A stretch of DNA of 7,998 bases from Betaproteobacteria bacterium (lineage in GTDB: Bacteria > Pseudomonadota > Gammaproteobacteria > Burkholderiales > SG8-41). Under the pieces are notes generated by a model. It saw only the letters and a program-made list of their open reading frames with translations. It was not told the DNA's origin and ran no database searches. Shown in pieces: positions 1 through 6,252 of the stretch. The stretch's first letter is position 1; each line of letters opens with the position of its first letter. Made by a program: the position numbers and the translations under genes. The stretch covers positions 1 to 7,998 of the forward strand of contig JAQGNC010000544.1 in the NCBI GenBank assembly GCA_028292065.1. The letters are read 5' to 3'.

Positions 1-1
1 A

Positions 2-1270
2 ACCCACGATTACGGCAGCTACAGCGCCGACCAGTACTTCGACGACATGGGGCGCATCACGCAGTACATGTCCGACCCCGATCTCACCGAAATCCTCATC
101 ACCCGCAGCTTCGACACGCTGGTGTGGCTCGTGAAAAAAGGCGTGCGTTTCCAGCCGAGCTACGGCCGCCAGTCGTACAAGGTCGAAGGCGGCAAGTACA
201 AGTTCTGGGGCGGCCTGGTCGCCGAGACTTGGGGCGGCGGAGCCGGCCTGGTCGACAACGAGCACAAGGCCTGCGAGCGCGAAGGCATCAAGATCTTCTA
301 CGAGACGCCCGCGCTCAACCTGCTCACCGACGACGCGGGCACCGTGATCGGCGTGAAAGCGAAATACAAAGGCCGCAACGTCGACATCAAAGCGAAGGCG
401 GTCGTGCTCGCGTGCGGCGGATTCGAGTCGAGCGCGGAGAAGCGCGCGCGCTATCTCGGACCGGGCTGGGATCTCGCGAAAGTGCGCGGCACGCGCTACA
501 ACATGGGCGCCGGCATCCAGATGGCGCTCGACATCGGCGCGCTGCCGTATGGACATTGGTCGGGCTGCCACGCGGTGGGCTGGGACCGCAACGCGCCGCC
601 TTTCGGCGACGTCAACGTCGGCGACCAGTTCCAGAAGCACAGCTACCCGTGGGGCATCATGATCAACGCCAACGGCGAGCGCTTCGTCGACGAAGGCGCC
701 GACTTCCGCAACTACACTTACGCGAAATACGGCCGCGTGATCCTCAACCAGCCCGGCATGTTCGCGTGGCAGGTGTTCGACAACAAGCTCATCCCGAACC
801 TGCGCGACGAGTACCGCATCAAGCAGGTGACCAAGGTGCGCGCGAACACGCTCGAAGAGCTCGTCCAGAAGATGGAAGGCGTGAATCCCGAGCGCGCGCT
901 GGAGGAGATCAAGGAGTACAACGCCGCGGTCAAGGACGACCAGCCGTTCAACATGGCGATCAAGGACGGCCGCCGCACCGAAGGGCTCAAGATCGACAAG
1001 ACCAACTGGGCGAACACGCTCGACGAGGCGCCTTTCGAAGCGTACGCCGTCACGTGCGGCGTCACTTTCAGCTTCGGCGGTCTCAAGATCACCAACGACG
1101 GCGAAGTCGAGGACACGGCCGGCAAACCGATTCCCGGCCTCTATGCCGCGGGCGAGCTCGTGGGCGGCATCTTCTATCACAACTACCCGGGCGGCACGGG
1201 GCTGACCTCCGGCTGCGTTTTCGGCAAGATCGCGGGAACGACTGCGGCGGGATACGTAAAAAGCGCATAG
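2..1270 (+). CDS. tcuA: FAD-dependent tricarballylate dehydrogenase-like flavoprotein, 5' end cut by window edge
   Basis: This is a member of the fumarate reductase/succinate dehydrogenase flavoprotein family, closest in appearance to TcuA, the FAD enzyme that oxidises tricarballylate to cis-aconitate in the cytoplasm. The frame is open to the window edge, so the ATG at 47 is internal; 422 residues are visible. The N-terminal FAD-binding GxGxxG region, an estimated 60-90 residues, lies outside. Visible signatures are GRQSYKV and KFWGGL followed by WGGGAGLVD (about residues 55-85), the second FAD-contacting strand AVVLACGGFE (about 133-142), a GAGIQMALDIGA motif, and the capping-domain GERFVDEGADF motif (about 222-232), whose Arg resembles the proton-relay region of fumarate reductases. 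The C-terminal FAD motif GLYAAGE precedes YHNYPGGTGLTSG and FGKIAG. That Gly-rich end suits TcuA-like proteins better than true fumarate reductases. No partner tcuB or tcuC is visible. The substrate is inferred by resemblance only; other carboxylic acids are equally possible. Family assignment is confident, exact function moderate. Confidence 0.85.
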   Translation, partial: THDYGSYSADQYFDDMGRITQYMSDPDLTEILITRSFDTLVWLVKKGVRFQPSYGRQSYKVEGGKYKFWGGLVAETWGGGAGLVDNEHKACEREGIKIFYETPALNLLTDDAGTVIGVKAKYKGRNVDIKAKAVVLACGGFESSAEKRARYLGPGWDLAKVRGTRYNMGAGIQMALDIGALPYGHWSGCHAVGWDRNAPPFGDVNVGDQFQKHSYPWGIMINANGERFVDEGADFRNYTYAKYGRVILNQPGMFAWQVFDNKLIPNLRDEYRIKQVTKVRANTLEELVQKMEGVNPERALEEIKEYNAAVKDDQPFNMAIKDGRRTEGLKIDKTNWANTLDEAPFEAYAVTCGVTFSFGGLKITNDGEVEDTAGKPIPGLYAAGELVGGIFYHNYPGGTGLTSGCVFGKIAGTTAAGYVKSA

Positions 1271-1292
1271 CAGTCGCGCGATATCGCGTGGA

Positions 1293-1315
1293 GCAGGTCC
1301 AGCATTCGGACCTGC
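1293..1315 (+). terminator. Stem-loop after the flavoprotein gene, possible weak terminator
   Basis: A perfect 8-bp stem GCAGGTCC / GGACCTGC encloses a 7-base loop (AGCATTC), starting 22 bases after the TAG stop of the flavoprotein gene. A 12-base palindrome, CGCGATATCGCG, lies just before it at 1277-1288. No T-tract follows, so it is not a classic intrinsic terminator. It could stabilise the 3' end of the message, assist Rho-dependent ending, or be chance in GC-rich DNA. Confidence 0.35.
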
Positions 1316-1341
1316 GCGAGACCCGGGGCGGCGGTGCGGTT

Positions 1342-1347
1342 TAAAAT
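1342..1347 (+). promoter_or_regulatory. Possible -10 element for the class II aldolase gene
   Basis: TAAAAT sits in an AT island (TTTAAAAT) within otherwise GC-rich DNA, about 73 bases before the aldolase start codon. It matches the sigma-70 -10 consensus at five of six bases. No recognisable -35 hexamer lies 15-19 bases upstream, so this is a weak call. Confidence 0.22.
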
Positions 1348-1407
1348 CCTCCGCTGCACCGCCGTCCGCAGCGCTGCGCTTCAGGCCGGCATCGACCATC
1401 CAGGCAC

Positions 1408-1413
1408 AGGAGG
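1408..1413 (+). promoter_or_regulatory. Strong Shine-Dalgarno site of the class II aldolase gene
   Basis: AGGAGG lies 6 bases before the ATG at 1420. It is a full-length Shine-Dalgarno match at good spacing and fixes that start codon. It is the strongest ribosome binding site in the window. Confidence 0.85.
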
Positions 1414-1419
1414 CACTAG

Positions 1420-2196
1420 ATGAACGCTCCAGCAATCAAGATCACCAAACCGGTGCGCGAGCAGGTCAGCGCCGCGGAGTGGGAAGTCCGGGTCAACCTC
1501 GCCGCGTGCTATCGCCTGATGGCGGAGTACGGCATGGTCGAGATGGTGGCGAACCACATCTCCGCTCGCGTCCCGGGCACCGACAACGAGTTCCTCATCA
1601 ACCCGTACGGCATGCTGTACGAAGAGATGACGGCCTCTTCGATGATCAGGATCGACATCGAAGGCAACGTGCTCTTCAACGCGACCGAGTACGGCTTCAA
1701 CGAGGCCGGCTACGTGATCCACAGCGCGATCCACGCCGCGCGCCACGACGTCGACTGCGTGATCCACACGCACACCCTCGCGGGCATGGCGGTGTCCGCG
1801 ATGAAGACCGGCATCCTGCCGATCGCGCAATCGTCGCTGCGCTTCATCGACATCGCGTATCACGATTATGAAGGCCCGGCCCTGCGCCTGGACGAGCGCG
1901 AGCGCCTCGTCGAGACCCTCGGCAACCGCGAAGCGATGGTGCTGCGCAATCACGGGCTGCTGACCGTCGCGCCGAGCATCCCCGAAGCGTTCAACAACAT
2001 GTTCAGGCTCGAGCGCGCGTGCCAGCTCCAGGTGATGGCGCTCTCGTGCAACACCGAGCTGCAACTGCCGCCGGACGAAGTGGTGCGCTACGGCAACGAG
2101 CAGATGCTGCCGGGAACCCGCCGTCGCTTCGGCCTGCTCGAGTGGCCTGCGATGCTGAGGAAGCTCGACCGCAAGGACCCGTCGTACGCGCACTGA
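1420..2196 (+). CDS. Class II aldolase/adducin family protein
   Basis: A 258-residue cytoplasmic protein of the class II (zinc-dependent) aldolase/adducin fold; members cleave or form C-C bonds in sugar phosphates and hydroxy acids, or act as decarboxylases or epimerases. Visible motifs are NHIS (45-48), an EAGYVIHSAIHAAR stretch (95-108) carrying His101, the metal-ligand pair HTH (116-118), and RNHGL (176-180) with His178 as the third predicted ligand. Glu95 lies near where the catalytic Glu of fuculose-1-phosphate aldolase would fall, but the spacing to the HTH pair differs, so that equivalence is doubtful. The sequence resembles the large adducin-like group of unknown substrate more than the named sugar-phosphate aldolases. 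The start follows a strong AGGAGG. It lies 149 bases after the flavoprotein gene on the same strand, which suggests a shared pathway, although a stem-loop and a possible promoter lie between them. Family call is very secure; substrate is unknown. Confidence 0.9.
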   Translation: MNAPAIKITKPVREQVSAAEWEVRVNLAACYRLMAEYGMVEMVANHISARVPGTDNEFLINPYGMLYEEMTASSMIRIDIEGNVLFNATEYGFNEAGYVIHSAIHAARHDVDCVIHTHTLAGMAVSAMKTGILPIAQSSLRFIDIAYHDYEGPALRLDERERLVETLGNREAMVLRNHGLLTVAPSIPEAFNNMFRLERACQLQVMALSCNTELQLPPDEVVRYGNEQMLPGTRRRFGLLEWPAMLRKLDRKDPSYAH

Positions 2197-2269
2197 CCAC
2201 GACTGTCGTCGCGAGCAGCCGCGCGAGCACGACGCGGCGATCTCGTGACGCACGAAAACGTTCGCAACC

Positions 2270-2302
2270 GGATTGCTTCGTCACGGCGTTCCTCGCAATG
2301 AC
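2270..2302 (+). repeat. REP-like dispersed palindromic repeat unit
   Basis: On the - strand this reads GTCATTGCGAGG, then AACGCCGTGACGAAG, then CAATCC. ATTGC and GCAAT arms close an imperfect palindrome. From memory it closely resembles a dispersed intergenic repeat in many bacterial genomes, of the form CATTGCGAGG ... GACGAAGCAATC, whose spurious translations read like VIARN...TKQS; the - strand here does translate as VIARNAVTKQS. It lies in the non-coding gap between the aldolase and amidohydrolase genes, the usual setting for such elements. Only one copy is in the window, so its repeat nature rests on recall. Confidence 0.65.
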
Positions 2303-2362
2303 CTGTCGGGGATCAGGGTCTATTGCTGTCGCTGATCGCTGAACACTCAGACTCAACACTGT

Positions 2363-2395
2363 AGAAGCGGGCTCCTGGCGAGCCCGCTTCTTTTT
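2363..2395 (+). terminator. Strong intrinsic (Rho-independent) terminator
   Basis: A perfect 12-bp stem, AGAAGCGGGCTC paired with GAGCCCGCTTCT, encloses a 5-base loop (CTGGC) and runs into TTTTT at 2391-2395. This is the textbook form and presumably ends transcription coming from the class II aldolase gene. It stops only nine bases before the amidohydrolase ATG at 2405, so it may instead, or also, act as an attenuator in that gene's leader. Confidence 0.85.
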
Positions 2396-2404
2396 GCGAG
2401 ACCG

Positions 2405-3289
2405 ATGATGGCCATTTCGACCGAGCACTGCCCGCCGCCGCAGGCTGCGCGCAAACCGCGCCACACCCTTCCGGCGGGGACGACCGACTGTCACTGCCAC
2501 GTGTTCGAGGACCCGTCGCGCTATCCGCTGGCGCCGGGGCGCAGCTACACGCCGCCGCTGTGCACCGTCGACGATTACGTCGCGATGTGCCACACCCTCG
2601 GCATCGAGCGCACCGTCCAGGTGAACGCGAGCGTGTACGGCTTCGATAACTCGGTCACGCTCGATCTCATCGCCAAGCTCGGGCAGGACAAGGCGCGAGG
2701 CGTCGCCGGCGTGAGCCCCGATGCGACCGACGCGGAGCTTGCGCGTCTGCACGAAGGCGGCATGCGCGGCGCACGCCTGTCGACGCTCGTGAAAGGTTAT
2801 GGCGGAACCGACGCGATCGAGGCGATAGCCGCGAAGATCAAACCGTTCGGCTGGCATCTGCAGCTGCACGTCGGACAAAGCGCCGAGCTCGCGGCGCTCG
2901 AGCCGCGGCTGATGAACCTCGGCGTGCCTCTCGTGTTCGACCATCTCGGCAGCACGCGCGGCGGTGAAGGCGTCGGCGCTCCCGGATTCCAGGCGATGTT
3001 GCGCGTCCTGAAGGACCGCGAAGACGCGTGGGTCAAAATCTCGAGCTGGTACCGCCGCTCGGATGGCGGCATGCCGGACTGCGCGGACATGAAACCGCTC
3101 GCGCAGGCGCTCGTGGCGGCGAGGCCGGACCGCTGCGTCTGGGGCAGCAACTGGCCTCATCCCGGATGTGACGTCGCAATGCCGAACGACGGCGACCTGA
3201 TCGATCTCTTCTGCGAGTGGGTTCCCGATCCCGCGGTCCGCCGGGGAGTACTCGTCACGAATCCAGCGCGGCTCTACGGATTCGAGTGA
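2405..3289 (+). CDS. LigI-like amidohydrolase (COG3618, TIM-barrel lactonase/hydrolase group)
   Basis: A 294-residue cytoplasmic TIM-barrel hydrolase of the Amidohydrolase_2 type, most like 2-pyrone-4,6-dicarboxylate lactonase (LigI) and other COG3618 lactonases. In order: DCHCH, the strand-1 HxH motif (His30, His32); RGARLS with Arg124, as in the LigI substrate-binding region; QLH (His155) where LigI, from memory, has a Tyr; FDHLG (His180); VKIS (211); and RCVWGSNWPHP (243-253) on strand 8. The strand-8 residue expected to be the catalytic Asp is Asn249 (codon AAC at 3149-3151), so mechanism and activity are uncertain. The start could be ATG 2405 or the adjacent ATG 2408. No Met, GTG or TTG lies between there and the HxH motif, so the start cannot move far downstream. 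Only a poor Shine-Dalgarno (GCGAG, 2396-2400) is present, next to the terminator T-tract. Neighbouring flavoprotein and aldolase genes suggest organic acid catabolism; the substrate is unknown. Confidence 0.85.
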   Translation: MMAISTEHCPPPQAARKPRHTLPAGTTDCHCHVFEDPSRYPLAPGRSYTPPLCTVDDYVAMCHTLGIERTVQVNASVYGFDNSVTLDLIAKLGQDKARGVAGVSPDATDAELARLHEGGMRGARLSTLVKGYGGTDAIEAIAAKIKPFGWHLQLHVGQSAELAALEPRLMNLGVPLVFDHLGSTRGGEGVGAPGFQAMLRVLKDREDAWVKISSWYRRSDGGMPDCADMKPLAQALVAARPDRCVWGSNWPHPGCDVAMPNDGDLIDLFCEWVPDPAVRRGVLVTNPARLYGFE

Positions 3290-3312
3290 TGGCCGCAAAC
3301 TAAGCCGCAACG

Positions 3313-4299
3313 ATGAGCATCGAAACTTACCGAGCCCCGTGGTGGCTGCCCGGCGGCCACGCGCAGACGATCTACGCGGCGAAGCTCGCGCCGCGCGCGC
3401 GCGTGCGCTATCGCCGCGAGCGCTGGGACACCCCCGATGGGGATTTCGTCGACGTCGACTGGGTGGTCCAGGATTCAGCAACGGCGGACAGCGGGAATCG
3501 CACCCCGCTCGTCGTCCTCTTTCACGGACTCGAAGGCAGCTCGACGAGCCATTACGCGCACGCGCTGATGGCTCAGGTGCGCGACCTGCGCTGGCGCGGG
3601 GTCGTGGTGCATTTCCGGGGGTGCAGCGGCGAGCCCAATCGCCTCGCGCGCGCGTACCACTCGGGCGACAGCGCCGAGATCGACTGGATGCTGCGCAGGC
3701 TCGAGCCGCACGCCGCAGGTGCGCTCTACGCGACCGGCGTCTCGCTCGGCGGCAATGCACTGCTCAAGTGGCTCGGCGAGCAGGGTCCGGCCGCAGCCGC
3801 GCTCGTCGCAGGCGCCGCGGCGGTATCGGCGCCGCTCGACCTGATGGCCGCGGGCGATGCGCTCGGCCGCGGATTCAACCTCGTCTACACGCGCGCTTTC
3901 CTCGCGACGCTCAAACGCAAATCGATCGCCAAGCTCGGCACGCATCCGCGGATCTACGATCCGGTGCTGGTGCGCGCGGCGCGGACCCTGCGCGATTTCG
4001 ACAACGTGGTGACCGCCCCGCTGCACGGCTTCACCGATACCGACGATTACTGGACTCGCGCGAGCAGCAAGCCGTGGCTCGCGCGTATCGCGGTACGCAC
4101 ACTGCTAGTAAACGCGCGCAACGATCCGTTCCTGCCCGAGAACGCGCTGCCGCAAGCGCAGGACGTGTCTTGCGCCGTCACGCGTGATTTTCCGCGGGAA
4201 GGCGGGCACGTGGGCTTCGTATCGGGGCCTTTTCCGGGGCACCTCGAGTGGCTGCCGCGGCGTATCATCCATTTCCTTCAGCAACCTGCACGAGGATAA
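3313..4299 (+). CDS. yheT: YheT-family alpha/beta hydrolase
   Basis: A 328-residue alpha/beta-fold hydrolase of the COG0429 (YheT/EMB8) family, close to the roughly 340 residues of E. coli YheT. The family signature PWWLPGGHAQTIYA is at 9-22. LFHGLEGSS (69-77) carries the oxyanion-hole HG, and HFRGCSGEPN (100-109) is typical of the family. The nucleophile elbow GVSLGG gives Ser144; NARNDPF gives acid Asp271; GGHVGF gives base His299, so the triad is complete. No signal peptide or membrane segment is evident. Members are putative esterases of poorly known physiological substrate. An in-frame TAA at 3301 prevents an upstream start; there is no clear Shine-Dalgarno before ATG 3313, 23 bases after the amidohydrolase stop, so coupled or read-through translation is plausible. 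It overlaps nothing and is followed after 6 bases by the phosphohexomutase gene, with which it probably forms an operon. Confidence 0.92.
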   Translation: MSIETYRAPWWLPGGHAQTIYAAKLAPRARVRYRRERWDTPDGDFVDVDWVVQDSATADSGNRTPLVVLFHGLEGSSTSHYAHALMAQVRDLRWRGVVVHFRGCSGEPNRLARAYHSGDSAEIDWMLRRLEPHAAGALYATGVSLGGNALLKWLGEQGPAAAALVAGAAAVSAPLDLMAAGDALGRGFNLVYTRAFLATLKRKSIAKLGTHPRIYDPVLVRAARTLRDFDNVVTAPLHGFTDTDDYWTRASSKPWLARIAVRTLLVNARNDPFLPENALPQAQDVSCAVTRDFPREGGHVGFVSGPFPGHLEWLPRRIIHFLQQPARG

Positions 4300-4305
4300 G
4301 TTCCC

Positions 4306-5697
4306 ATGACCGCAGCAAGCGCCGGACAACAGGTCCCGCCCGAGATCTTCAAGGCCTACGACATCCGCGGGATCGTCGGGCGCACGCTCACCATAGAAGT
4401 CACCGAGGCGATCGGCCGCGCGATCGGTTCCGAAGGGCGCGATCGCGGTGTGAAAGCGATCGCGATCGGACGCGACGGGCGCCTCTCCGGTCCCGATCTC
4501 GCGGCGGCACTCGCACGCGGCATCCAGGCGGCCGGTGTCGACGTGATCGACGTCGGGCGGGTCGCGACGCCGATGCTGTACTTCGCCGCGCACCATCTCG
4601 GCACGCTCTCGGGCGTCTCGGTCACCGGCTCGCACAACCCGCCCGAATACAACGGGCTGAAGATCGTGCTCGCGGGCGAGACGCTCGCGGGCGAGGCGAT
4701 CCAGGCGCTGCGCGCTCGCATCGAAAGCGGCGATGTCCGGAGCGGCAGCGGCAGCTATCGCGCCCAGGACATCCGCGAGGAGTATCTAAGCCGCATCGTC
4801 TCCGACATCAAGCTCACGCGACCCGTCAGCATCGTGGTCGATTGCGGCAACGGTGTCGCGGGAGACACGGCGCCGGAGCTTTACCGCCGCCTCGGCTGCA
4901 CCGTGAAAGAGCTTTTCTGCGAAGTCGACGGGACTTTCCCGAATCACCATCCCGATCCCTCCCACGTCGAGAACCTGAAGGATCTCATCGAAGCGCTGAC
5001 CAGCGAAGGCGAGATCGGCTTCGCTTTCGACGGCGACGGCGACCGTTTGGGCGTGGTCACCAAAAGCGGAAAGATCATTTTCCCCGACCGCCAGCTGATG
5101 CTGTTCGCGGCCGACGTGCTCTCGCGCAATCCCGGCGGCGAGATCATCTTCGACGTGAAATCGACTCGCAAGCTGTATTCGTGGATCCGCGAGCGCGGCG
5201 GCAAGCCGACGATGTGGAAGACCGGCCACTCGTTCATCAAGCAGAAACTGAAGGAGACCGGCGCGCCGCTCGCGGGCGAGATGAGCGGCCACGTCTTCTT
5301 CAAGGAGCGCTGGTACGGCTTCGACGATGCGATGTACGCGGGGGCGCGGCTGCTCGAGATCGTCTCGCGCGAGCGCGACGTGAGCGCGGTGCTTGAAAAC
5401 CTGCCGGACGCGATCAGCACGCCGGAGCTGCAGTTGAAGACCGCCGAAGGCGAGAACTACACGCTGATAGAAAAGCTCAAGCAGACCGCGAAGTTCGAAG
5501 GTGCGAAAGAGCTGATCACGATCGACGGCCTGCGCGTGGAATACGAGGACGGCTTCGGTCTCGCACGCCCGTCGAACACCACCCCGGTGATCGTCCTGCG
5601 TTTCGAAGCCGACACGACGCAGGCGCTAGAGCGCATCCAGCAGGATTTCCGCCGCGCGCTACTCGCGGTCAAGCCGGACGCGCAGCTGCCGTTCTAG
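4306..5697 (+). CDS. algC: Phosphomannomutase/phosphoglucomutase (AlgC type)
   Basis: A bifunctional alpha-D-phosphohexomutase that interconverts the 6- and 1-phosphates of mannose and glucose in the cytoplasm, feeding GDP-mannose, UDP-glucose and hence lipopolysaccharide and exopolysaccharide synthesis. At 463 residues it equals the length I recall for Pseudomonas aeruginosa AlgC. The N-terminal KAYDIRG motif is at 16-22. The phosphoserine loop TGSHNP places catalytic Ser109. The Mg-binding loop DGDGD is at 242-246, the sugar-specificity loop GEMSGH at 324-329, and the C-terminal phosphate-binding loop RPSNTTP at 421-427. All four domains are intact. A GAGGA Shine-Dalgarno at 4292-4296, inside the end of the yheT-like gene, lies 9 bases before the ATG and supports this start and translational coupling. 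Homologues are also named manB or pgm, so the symbol reflects type rather than a proven pathway. Nothing is odd. Confidence 0.96.
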   Translation: MTAASAGQQVPPEIFKAYDIRGIVGRTLTIEVTEAIGRAIGSEGRDRGVKAIAIGRDGRLSGPDLAAALARGIQAAGVDVIDVGRVATPMLYFAAHHLGTLSGVSVTGSHNPPEYNGLKIVLAGETLAGEAIQALRARIESGDVRSGSGSYRAQDIREEYLSRIVSDIKLTRPVSIVVDCGNGVAGDTAPELYRRLGCTVKELFCEVDGTFPNHHPDPSHVENLKDLIEALTSEGEIGFAFDGDGDRLGVVTKSGKIIFPDRQLMLFAADVLSRNPGGEIIFDVKSTRKLYSWIRERGGKPTMWKTGHSFIKQKLKETGAPLAGEMSGHVFFKERWYGFDDAMYAGARLLEIVSRERDVSAVLENLPDAISTPELQLKTAEGENYTLIEKLKQTAKFEGAKELITIDGLRVEYEDGFGLARPSNTTPVIVLRFEADTTQALERIQQDFRRALLAVKPDAQLPF

Positions 5698-5698
5698 G

Positions 5699-5754
5699 GC
5701 AGCGACCTTTCTAAGGTCACTGCGCGCGGGCGCGCAGCGACCGTTCCCCGGTCG
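5699..5754. terminator. Three stem-loops in the convergent gap, probable bidirectional transcription end
   Basis: Three inverted repeats sit head to tail between two converging genes. The first pairs GCAG-C-GACCTT (5699-5709) with AAGGTC-A-CTGC (5713-5723), loop TCT, with one C/A mismatch. The second pairs TGCGCGC (5721-5727) with GCGCGCA (5730-5736), sharing three bases with the first. The third pairs CGACCG (5738-5743) with CGGTCG (5749-5754). There is no T-tract on either strand, so classic intrinsic termination is not shown. Position and symmetry suggest 3'-end formation or protection for both the mutase and cupin messages. Confidence 0.45.
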
Positions 5755-5756
5755 GG

Positions 5757-6239
5757 CTAGCCCAGCTTCTCGCCGGCCTGCGCCAGCAGGTCGGCATCGA
5801 CAAAAACGCTTCTGCCGTTGATGCGGTAGCGGCGTTTGCCGATCTGCGGGTAGTCGCACACGTCGAACGGCGGTCGATCGCCGCCGACCAGAAAGACGAG
5901 GTCCTCGGCGCCCGCATTGCGCAGGCAGTGCGCGGGCGAACCGGCGACGAACCCGAGGAAATCGCCGGCTTCGATCCCGTGCTTCTCGTCGCCGATCTCG
6001 GCGACCCCGCGCCCGGACAGGATGTAGACCCACTCCTCGTCCTGGTGGTGGAAGTGCCGGACGCTGCTGGTCGCGTCTTTCTCCAGCCGCACGAGGTGGA
6101 TGCCGATCGCGGTGAACCCGACGGCATCGCCGAGCGAGCGGGTATGCCGCACCCGCCTCGCGTCCAGCGGATGAGGCCGCACTTCCTCGTGCAGCGCCTG
6201 CACCTGCGCGGCCTTGAGCAACACCGGTTTGTCAGCCAT
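5757..6239 (-). CDS. Single-domain cupin protein of unknown function
   Basis: A 160-residue cytoplasmic protein with one complete cupin beta-barrel. Cupin motif 1 is H62-F-H64, four residues, E69, six residues, G76; motif 2 is GDFLGF (92-97), then GSPAHCLRN (100-108) with His104. His62, His64, Glu69 and His104 form the usual four-ligand metal site, so it is likely a metalloprotein. The C-terminal part, about 122-155 (PPFDVCDYP ... RYRINGRSVFVDADLL), lies outside the barrel core and I do not recognise it. No DNA-binding domain is present, so it is not an obvious regulator; a small isomerase, dioxygenase or sugar-binding role is possible but not shown. GGGAGA at 6251-6246 on the - strand, 6 bases from the ATG, supports the start. 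It lies 83 bases downstream of alaS on the same strand and may be co-transcribed with it. The gap holds a sizeable hairpin. Confidence 0.85.
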   Translation of the reverse strand: MADKPVLLKAAQVQALHEEVRPHPLDARRVRHTRSLGDAVGFTAIGIHLVRLEKDATSSVRHFHHQDEEWVYILSGRGVAEIGDEKHGIEAGDFLGFVAGSPAHCLRNAGAEDLVFLVGGDRPPFDVCDYPQIGKRRYRINGRSVFVDADLLAQAGEKLG

Positions 6240-6252
6240 GCATCGTCTCCCG

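Noticed and set aside
47..49. ATG at 47 as the true start of the flavoprotein gene
   Set aside because: The frame is open upstream to the window edge with family-like residues (HDYGSYSADQYFDD), no ribosome binding site precedes it, and the FAD-binding N-terminus would be missing.
1369..1378. Palindrome GCAGCGCTGC upstream of the class II aldolase as an operator
   Set aside because: Short GC palindromes of this kind are expected by chance in such GC-rich DNA, and no regulator gene or second copy is present to support it.
2303..2362. A sigma-70 promoter for the amidohydrolase (TTGCTG at 2323-2328 as -35, TAGAAG at 2362-2367 as -10)
   Set aside because: The two hexamers are about 33 bases apart and the -10 is poor, so the pair does not form a plausible promoter.
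2003..3760. 585-residue open frame on the - strand antisense to the aldolase, amidohydrolase and YheT-like genes
   Set aside because: It is Arg/Ala/Ser-rich low-complexity translation typical of shadow frames in GC-rich DNA, runs across a terminator and a repeat, and overlaps three genes with clear family motifs.
4248..5396. 382-residue + strand frame overlapping the phosphohexomutase gene
   Set aside because: It is an Arg-rich out-of-frame shadow; the mutase frame carries all catalytic motifs and a matching ribosome binding site.
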